Origin: JBBQRS01 sp038214535
GTDB lineage: Bacteria > Chloroflexota > Anaerolineae > CG2-30-64-16
NCBI GenBank assembly: GCA_038214535.1
Contig: JBBQRS010000020.1
Coordinates: 1 to 52,213, forward strand
DNA: 52,213 nt
Direction of reading: 5' to 3'
Below the pieces are notes generated by a model. That model saw only the letters and a list, made by a program, of their open reading frames with translations, searched no databases and was not told the origin of the DNA. How positions within the stretch are numbered: the stretch's first letter is position 1; each line of letters begins with the position of its first letter. A program made the translations under genes and the position numbers. Positions 47,296-52,213 of the stretch are shown here, piece after piece.

Positions 47296-47353
47296 GTAGT
47301 TCAGGGCCTTGTGCCCGTTGCCGGTGCCCACGCCCACAAGGGGCTAAACTACA
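47296..47353. repeat. Hairpin repeat, family B (copy 3)
   Basis: GTAGTTCAGGGCCTTGTGCC at the left and a CACAAGGGGCTAAACTACA right arm, almost the same as copy 2. A CCACGAATTACACGAAT half-repeat, like that at 49036-49091, sits just before it (47270-47286). Both lie between scpA and the AMMECR1 gene. Confidence 0.8.
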
Positions 47354-47369
47354 GTTTCCAACCAGCTAC

Positions 47370-48152
47370 TTAATCCCAGACGCTCGATGTTTCGTCGTCC
47401 CCGTTGTCTCCCGAAATTTGGGTGGCGACCTGTGCGGCGTCGAGGGCGTGGATCTCGATCTCGCCGAACATTGCGCCCTGCGCCACGGTGATTTGATCGC
47501 GTTTGATCAGTTCGAGGATCGCCAGCAGGGTGACCACGACTTCGAGCCGGTGCGTGGCCCCCTGCACCAGCGACCGGAACGTCACGGCGCGCCCGCCCGC
47601 TGTCACCTCACGGATGAGGCGAATCTGGTCCTGGATGGTGAGGGTGAACGGGACGACGACGCCTTGCGGCACGACCAACGGCGGCAGCGCGGCCAGCGCC
47701 ACTTGCGCCGCGGCCAGCAGATCGGTGAGGCTCAATTCGCCTGCCAGCAACCGGCGTTCCATCTGGGGCGGTGGGGCGTTGCGCCAGAAGGTGCGGTGGT
47801 CGCTCTCTTCGATGACGCGCAGGGTCGTGGCGATCTCTTTGAAACGCTTATACTCGCGCAGTTGGCGCGCCAGCGCCTCCGCCGGGTCTTCTTCCTCTTC
47901 GTCATCACTTGCCGAGGCGGGGCGCGGCAACAACAGCCGCGACTTGATGAGTACCAGCCGCGAGCCGACGGTCAGGAAGTCGGCCAGTTCGTCGGGGCGA
48001 ATCTGTTCCAGTTCGGCGATGTGCCGGAGGAATTGATCGGTGACCAGCGAGAGCGAGACGCCGGAGATGTCCAGCCGCTCACGCTCGATCAGTTGGAGGA
48101 GCAGATCGAACGGGCCTTCGAAGACGGGCAGGGCGACCTGGTAGGTAGTCAT
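47370..48152 (-). CDS. scpA: Segregation and condensation protein A
   Basis: A 260-residue kleisin that links the heads of the SMC dimer in chromosome condensation. The N-terminal block FEGPFDLLLQLIERERLDIS and DFLTVGSRLVLIKSRLLLP are strong ScpA features. An acidic linker follows (SASDDEEEEDPAEAL), and the C-terminal winged helix is in VTLLAILELIKRDQITVAQG. No scpB follows in the same direction, unlike the usual scpA-scpB order. No clear ribosome site is seen before the ATG. Confidence 0.92.
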   Translation of the reverse strand: MTTYQVALPVFEGPFDLLLQLIERERLDISGVSLSLVTDQFLRHIAELEQIRPDELADFLTVGSRLVLIKSRLLLPRPASASDDEEEEDPAEALARQLREYKRFKEIATTLRVIEESDHRTFWRNAPPPQMERRLLAGELSLTDLLAAAQVALAALPPLVVPQGVVVPFTLTIQDQIRLIREVTAGGRAVTFRSLVQGATHRLEVVVTLLAILELIKRDQITVAQGAMFGEIEIHALDAAQVATQISGDNGDDETSSVWD

Positions 48153-48265
48153 GGCTAGACTTGACTTTACACCGTGTGGGCGAGACGCGCAAACTTTTGG
48201 CGCGAGCGTGGCTCCGTGCTATAAGGGATGGGAAACAAGGATACAGGGAAGTAGACAAGGAGCCC

Positions 48266-49036
48266 ATGACATCCGCGGAAACGACCATTGAACAGATTGC
48301 GGCGGACTTGCGTGCGCTGGGCGTGCGCCGGGGCGGGGTGCTGTTGGTACACAGTTCGCTGCGGGCGCTGGGGCCGCTGCCGGGCCGCGCGGAAACGGCC
48401 GTGCGCGGGTTGTTGGCGGCGCTGGGTGAGGGTGGGACGCTGCTGATGCCCGCGTTGAGCTATGAGACGGTGCGATCGGCCAACCCCGTGTTCGATGTGC
48501 AGGCGACGCCGTCATGCGTGGGCGCGCTGACGGAGTATTTCCGGCTGCGCCCCGGCACGCGGCGCAGCATCCACCCGACGCACTCGGCCACGGCGCGGGG
48601 GGCTCGGGCGGCGGTGTTGCTGGCCGGGCACGAACTGGACACGACGCCGGTGGGGCCGCACTCGCCGTTTCGCAAGCTGCGCGACGCCGACGGGCAACTG
48701 CTTTTCCTGGGCTGCGGGCTGCGCCCCAATACTTCGATGCACGGGGTGGAGGAACTGGTCGAGCCGCCATATCTTTACGCGGACGAACTGGATTATCGCA
48801 TCCTGTTGTCGCGGCCCGGTGGCGGCGGGCTGACGATGCGCGTACGGCGACACAACTTCGTGGGTTGGGAGCAGCGCTATGATCGGCTGGGGCCGCTGAT
48901 GGAGGGTAAGGGGCTGCGGACAGGCCGCGTACTGGCGGCAGCCGCGCACCTGCTGGAGGCCGCGCCGATGTGGGACGCCGCGCTGGCTGCGTTGCACAGA
49001 GACCCGCTTTATTTTGTGGACAAAGTCGAAATTTAG
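48266..49036 (+). CDS. AAC(3)-family N-acetyltransferase
   Basis: A 256-residue protein of the aminoglycoside 3-N-acetyltransferase (antibiotic NAT/YokD) family, which transfers acetyl from acetyl-CoA. Family blocks are LLVHSSLRALGPL, GTLLMPALSYE, the HPTHSATARG motif with its catalytic-site His, and GPHSPFRKL. Environmental members do not always act on antibiotics, so resistance is not implied. AAGGAG precedes the ATG at 48266; the frame is open for 35 codons upstream without a site. The stop codon touches the first base of an inverted repeat. Confidence 0.88.
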   Translation: MTSAETTIEQIAADLRALGVRRGGVLLVHSSLRALGPLPGRAETAVRGLLAALGEGGTLLMPALSYETVRSANPVFDVQATPSCVGALTEYFRLRPGTRRSIHPTHSATARGARAAVLLAGHELDTTPVGPHSPFRKLRDADGQLLFLGCGLRPNTSMHGVEELVEPPYLYADELDYRILLSRPGGGGLTMRVRRHNFVGWEQRYDRLGPLMEGKGLRTGRVLAAAAHLLEAAPMWDAALAALHRDPLYFVDKVEI

Positions 49037-49091
49037 CCACGAATTACACGAATTTCAAAAACCTTTCTTTCTTATTCGTGAAATTCGTGGC
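49036..49091. repeat. Inverted repeat GCCACGAATT ...
   Basis: The first 18 bases from 49036 and the complement at 49074-49091 match at 17 of 18 positions. It lies in the gap between the acetyltransferase and DUF4434 genes and ends 12 bases before the AGGAGGG ribosome site. Confidence 0.8.
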
Positions 49092-49111
49092 AAAGTTTTC
49101 AGGAGGGTGAA

Positions 49112-50020
49112 ATGCGGATTACCGGGACGTTTCTGGATGAGATCACGCACGATATTCCTTCGGCCAACTGGGGGCCGCGCGAGTGGGCGGCGGACTTCGA
49201 CGCGATGCGGGCCGTGGGGATTGACACGGTGATCCTGATCCGCGCGGGCTATCGCGACCGCGCGACCTTCAACTCGGCGGCGCTAGCCGCGGAGGGGCCA
49301 ATGCGCCCCGCGTACGTGGATCTGGTGGACCTGTTCCTGACGCAGGCCGAGCGTTGCGGGATGACCTTCTACTTCGGCATGTACGATTCGGGGCGCTACT
49401 GGCACGCGGGGCAGCCCGAACGCGAGATCGAGATCAACCTGCGCTTCACGGAGGAGGTGGCCGCGAAGTATGCGGATCGGGCGGCATTCGGCGGGTGGTA
49501 CATGTCGCACGAGATCAGCGAGTATGACGAAGGCGCGATGCGGCTCTACGAGCGGCTGGCGCGCCACGTGAAGGGGCTGAAAGACCTGCCGGTGCTGATG
49601 TCGCCCTACATGCGCGGCCGCAAGCAGTTCGTCGAAGACCCCATCACGCCGGAGGAGCACGAGCGCCAGTGGGACTGGGTCTTCGCGCAGTTGAGCGGGA
49701 TCGTGGACATCGTGGCGTTCCAGGATGGGCACGTGGATTTCCATGAGTTGCCCGCGTATCTGGAAATCAACAACCGGCTGGCGCGGCGGCATGGCCTGCG
49801 CCCGTGGTCGAACGTGGAGACCTTCGAGCGGGGGATGCCGATTAACTTCCTGCCGATCAACTGGTGGAACCTGCGCTATAAGATGGAAGCGGCGGAGGGG
49901 GCGGGGGTCGAGAAGCTCATCACCTTCGAGTTCTCGCACTTCCTCAGCCCGAACTCGATGTACGCATCGGCGCACACGCTGTGTGAGCGCTATCGCGAGT
50001 GGTTGGCGGATGGGGCGTGA
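49112..50020 (+). CDS. DUF4434 protein (glycoside hydrolase-like TIM barrel)
   Basis: A 302-residue protein matching the DUF4434 family: ITGTFLDEITHDIPSANWG at the start, WAADFDAMRAVGIDTVILIR, FGGWYMSHEISEYDEG (with a possible catalytic Glu) and ITFEFSHFLSPNS near the end. DUF4434 is related to glycoside hydrolase barrels, but its activity is not established. No signal peptide. AGGAGG lies before the ATG. It follows the acetyltransferase gene across an inverted repeat. Confidence 0.83.
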   Translation: MRITGTFLDEITHDIPSANWGPREWAADFDAMRAVGIDTVILIRAGYRDRATFNSAALAAEGPMRPAYVDLVDLFLTQAERCGMTFYFGMYDSGRYWHAGQPEREIEINLRFTEEVAAKYADRAAFGGWYMSHEISEYDEGAMRLYERLARHVKGLKDLPVLMSPYMRGRKQFVEDPITPEEHERQWDWVFAQLSGIVDIVAFQDGHVDFHELPAYLEINNRLARRHGLRPWSNVETFERGMPINFLPINWWNLRYKMEAAEGAGVEKLITFEFSHFLSPNSMYASAHTLCERYREWLADGA

Positions 50021-50032
50021 ACATTGGTAGCT

Positions 50033-50288
50033 GTAGGGGCAAGGCGTTCCCCCATCCATTCCAACTAATTACCTTAGTCTTCACTCCAAGCGTCTGGAAA
50101 CAGCGCCAGCCGAGTGAAAAAGCCGGTTTCGCAGGGTGTTACAGCCGTCCAGTCAGGTAATCTGCGGCCCAACCGTGCGGATACGGGGCCTAACCGCAAT
50201 GGCAAGTGCAGTTTCGGCGGTCTGGCGGGCGTTTGGCCTGCCATCTGGCGCAATTAGTTGGAATGGATGGGGAACGCCTTGCCCCTAC
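50033..50288. mobile_element. MITE with 37/38-bp terminal inverted repeats
   Basis: The ends 50033-50070 and 50252-50288 are complementary apart from one extra C in the left run of five, starting GTAGGGGCAAGGCGTTCC. About 180 bases lie between them, with no credible gene. The terminal 17 bases equal those of the 102-bp element at 30109-30210. TA at each outer end fits an IS630-like TA target. No transposase is in the window, so it is non-autonomous. Confidence 0.9.
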
Positions 50289-50316
50289 TTGACACCTCCG
50301 GTTCGCAGGCTATACT
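50289..50316 (+). promoter_or_regulatory. Promoter directly next to the MITE
   Basis: TTGACA (50289-50294) begins at the base after the MITE end. A 16-base spacer and TATACT (50311-50316) follow. Transcription would begin at or very near the ATG at 50323, so the transcript may be leaderless. Confidence 0.65.
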
Positions 50317-50322
50317 CGCTGT

Positions 50323-52213
50323 ATGACCGTGAAACCGGCGCGCACAACCAACCTCGGGGTCGCCGTCATCCTCGCGATTACCGGGCTGTTGGCCGTGAGC
50401 GTGTGGATCGCCTTCCTATCCGGTCGCGCGGCGCTGATCCTCCCCGTCTGGCATCAGTATCTCGGTCACAGCGTTGACCCTACGCTCGCGCGAACCTTAC
50501 TCGCGCTCGCTACGATCCTGGTGTATCTGGCCGGTTGCCGCGTGTTCTATCCCCGCGCGGCGTGGCTGCTCGTCGGCTGGAGCGTGATCGGGGGCGTCGC
50601 GATTCGGCTGGCCGTCCTTGCGCTGGCGGGCGAGCCGCTGCCGCTGCTGTTCGCCTGTTCTACGGGGGGGTGCGCGGGCGGGTGGGCGCTGGGCTTGAAA
50701 TTGACGCCGGAGATGTTGCACCAGTGGCCCGAACTGATGCCGAGTTTCCTGGTGAAGTATCCGCATCAATCGGTGAGCGCCGCCGGGTGGCCGATGCTCT
50801 ACGCCGGGTTGATTCAGGCGCTGGAACACGCGCCAGCGCTCAGCAACACGCTTTCGACGCTGCTGCGCCCGCTGCAATGCGCCTCGTGGGACTTCAATTC
50901 GCTCAGCGATGCGCAGGTGGCCGGGGCATGGCTGGGCATCACCGCGCCGTTTTGGTCGGCGCTCACCGCCGTGCCGCTCTACATCTATGGCCGGATGATC
51001 GGCGGCAAACGGACGGCATCGGCCGCGCTGGTCTGGCTGCCGTTGATCCCGGCGGCGGCGCTCTTCGCGACCTCACCCAGCCCCACCTACGCGCTGCCCG
51101 CGGTCACGGTGGCGGCGCTGCTGTGGGGCGGGATGATCGCCCGTGCGCGGGGGCGCGCGGCGCTGCTGTTGCTCCTCGCCGGCGCGCTGATGGGCGCGGC
51201 GCTGGTCGTGAACCTGTCGTTGGCGCTCTTGCTGCCGTTTTGCGGGCTGTTGATCCTGTTGCGCGCGGCGCAGGAGTCGTGGCCGCAGGTCGGCCCTGTC
51301 CTGCGCCGCACGGTGACGGTCGGGCTGCTGTTTGGGTTCGGATTGCTGGCCGTGTGGGGCGCATATGGCCTGCTGACGGAGCACTCCATGTTCAGCGTGA
51401 TCCGTGTCGCGCTGGGGATAGATCAGGGCCTCAGCCTCGAGCTCTCCTTCCTCGGTAACATCGGGCTGAGCGCGTGGGATTTTGTCCTGTTCACGGGGCT
51501 GCCGCTGTGCGGGCTGGCGTTCGCCGTGGCGTTCAGCAAACGCCGGTCGGGCGAAACGGCGCTCGTGGCGGCGTTGGGCGGCGCGCTTCTGGTGTTCTTC
51601 ATCAGCGGCATGGCCCGGTTCGAGATCGCCCGCTCATGGGCGTTCTTCATGCCGTTCGTGGCGCTGGTGGGTGCGACGGCTTACGTGCAACTGCGCCCTG
51701 CCGTGCGTTGGGCGCTGTTGGCGGGACAGGTCATCCTGTTGCTCACCATCGCAACGACCTTCACGCCGCAGTTCACGCAGGCCCGCTGGGTTCCGAACTA
51801 CGATGAGGTTGCCGCCGCGCCGTTGCCGACATCCGTGATGCCCGTGGATGCGACCTTCGGCGACGCCTTGCGCCTCACGGGCTACCAGGTCGAGCATCAA
51901 CCGGGGACGAAGGCGTTGACGCTGGCGTTGCACTGGCAGGCGTTGCGGCAAACCGACCTGCCCTATTACTTCTCGGCGGTGCTGGTGTCGCCGGACGGCG
52001 AGGTGCTGCCGGGTGTTGACTGGCAACCGCTCGGCAAGCAGTATCCGACGAGTTGCTGGCCGCCGGGCCGCCCGGTCGTGGATCAGATCGAGTTGCCGCT
52101 GGGGGCGGACGCTGCGGTGGGCGACTGGTGGCTGAGCCTGCGCGCCTTCGGCATCCGCGGCGACCAATCGTTGCCGCCGCTTGAGGTGACGCTGCCCGAT
52201 GGAACCACCGATA
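50323..52213 (+). CDS. Multi-pass membrane protein, glycosyltransferase family 39-like (3' end beyond window)
   Basis: An open frame of 630 codons with no stop before the end of the window. The start MTVKPARTTNLGVAVILAIT leads into many hydrophobic segments through about residue 490 (for example TLLALATILVYLAGC, LLLLLAGALMGAALVVNLSL, LLAGQVILLLTIATTF). The last 120 residues are a soluble beta-rich domain (GDALRLTGYQVEH, LTLALHWQALRQTDLPYYFS) seen at the end of chloroflexal family 39-type glycosyltransferase-like proteins. I do not see a clear DD/DE catalytic loop in the first extracellular stretch, so transferase activity is not shown. The ATG is six bases after a -10 box. Confidence 0.75.
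   Translation, partial: MTVKPARTTNLGVAVILAITGLLAVSVWIAFLSGRAALILPVWHQYLGHSVDPTLARTLLALATILVYLAGCRVFYPRAAWLLVGWSVIGGVAIRLAVLALAGEPLPLLFACSTGGCAGGWALGLKLTPEMLHQWPELMPSFLVKYPHQSVSAAGWPMLYAGLIQALEHAPALSNTLSTLLRPLQCASWDFNSLSDAQVAGAWLGITAPFWSALTAVPLYIYGRMIGGKRTASAALVWLPLIPAAALFATSPSPTYALPAVTVAALLWGGMIARARGRAALLLLLAGALMGAALVVNLSLALLLPFCGLLILLRAAQESWPQVGPVLRRTVTVGLLFGFGLLAVWGAYGLLTEHSMFSVIRVALGIDQGLSLELSFLGNIGLSAWDFVLFTGLPLCGLAFAVAFSKRRSGETALVAALGGALLVFFISGMARFEIARSWAFFMPFVALVGATAYVQLRPAVRWALLAGQVILLLTIATTFTPQFTQARWVPNYDEVAAAPLPTSVMPVDATFGDALRLTGYQVEHQPGTKALTLALHWQALRQTDLPYYFSAVLVSPDGEVLPGVDWQPLGKQYPTSCWPPGRPVVDQIELPLGADAAVGDWWLSLRAFGIRGDQSLPPLEVTLPDGTTD

Noticed and set aside
50136..50477. 113-codon open frame running out of the MITE
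   Set aside because: It crosses the MITE inverted repeat and the promoter of the next gene and continues in the wrong frame of the membrane protein; no ribosome site.

Overview
The window is GC-rich bacterial DNA with dense, mostly non-overlapping genes, clear Shine-Dalgarno sites and frequent GTG/TTG starts. The mix of genes fits an anaerobic or facultative member of the Chloroflexota, probably Anaerolineae-like. It includes a glycyl radical enzyme with activase, uroporphyrinogen-decarboxylase-like proteins, a group II ECF transporter, a secreted M6 protease, BNR-propeller proteins and a membrane glycosyltransferase-like protein with a beta-rich C-terminus. This placement is inferred from gene content only; there is no rRNA or tRNA gene here.

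Layout. 0.2-8 kb: type II NADH dehydrogenase, a molbindin, a glycyl radical enzyme (GRE) with one co-transcribed and one divergent UroD-like protein, the GRE activase and a 2[4Fe-4S] ferredoxin. 8-14 kb: a hydrolase, an aldo/keto reductase, then a tight three-gene operon of a divergent GroEL-like protein, a BNR propeller and a DsrE/YedF-like protein. 14-17.7 kb: the de novo NAD operon nadC-nadA-nadB (minus strand), divergent from a seven-gene operon (17.9-24.0 kb) encoding an ECF transporter (S, T, A1, A2), a PfkB kinase and two Gfo/Idh/MocA oxidoreductases. Near-identical 14-bp palindromes lie upstream of nadA and in the nadC/ECF divergent region. 24-34.6 kb: MFS exporter, NmrA-like protein, DapA-family aldolase, a REP-associated transposase between two identical REP hairpins, a nucleotidyltransferase, an alcohol dehydrogenase, a third UroD-like protein, a hydrolase and a Clp-type ATPase with a degenerate first ATPase domain.

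34.5-41.3 kb is a mosaic accessory island. It holds a duplicated 3' end of the Clp gene, a truncated antitoxin, two small-protein/nucleotidyltransferase pairs, a UPF0175/DUF3368 toxin-antitoxin pair and a bacterioferritin between two copies of a gene fragment. It also holds a 1030-residue NACHT-FGE protein whose C-terminus looks like the variable region of a diversity-generating retroelement (DGR). That gene is followed by a GC-rich hairpin and the first 16 codons of what looks like a reverse transcriptase, cut off where a nucleotidyltransferase pair now sits. The same TTGACG-N17-TAKAGT promoter recurs three times in this island.

41.4-52.2 kb: msrA, a secreted M6 metalloprotease with a structured leader, GDPD, AMMECR1-domain protein, scpA, an AAC(3)-family acetyltransferase, a DUF4434 protein, a roughly 256-bp MITE with near-perfect 37/38-bp terminal inverted repeats, and a multi-pass membrane protein running off the end. 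Throughout, intergenic spaces carry at least seven families of short hairpin repeats, several of which supply or touch the stop codon of the preceding gene.
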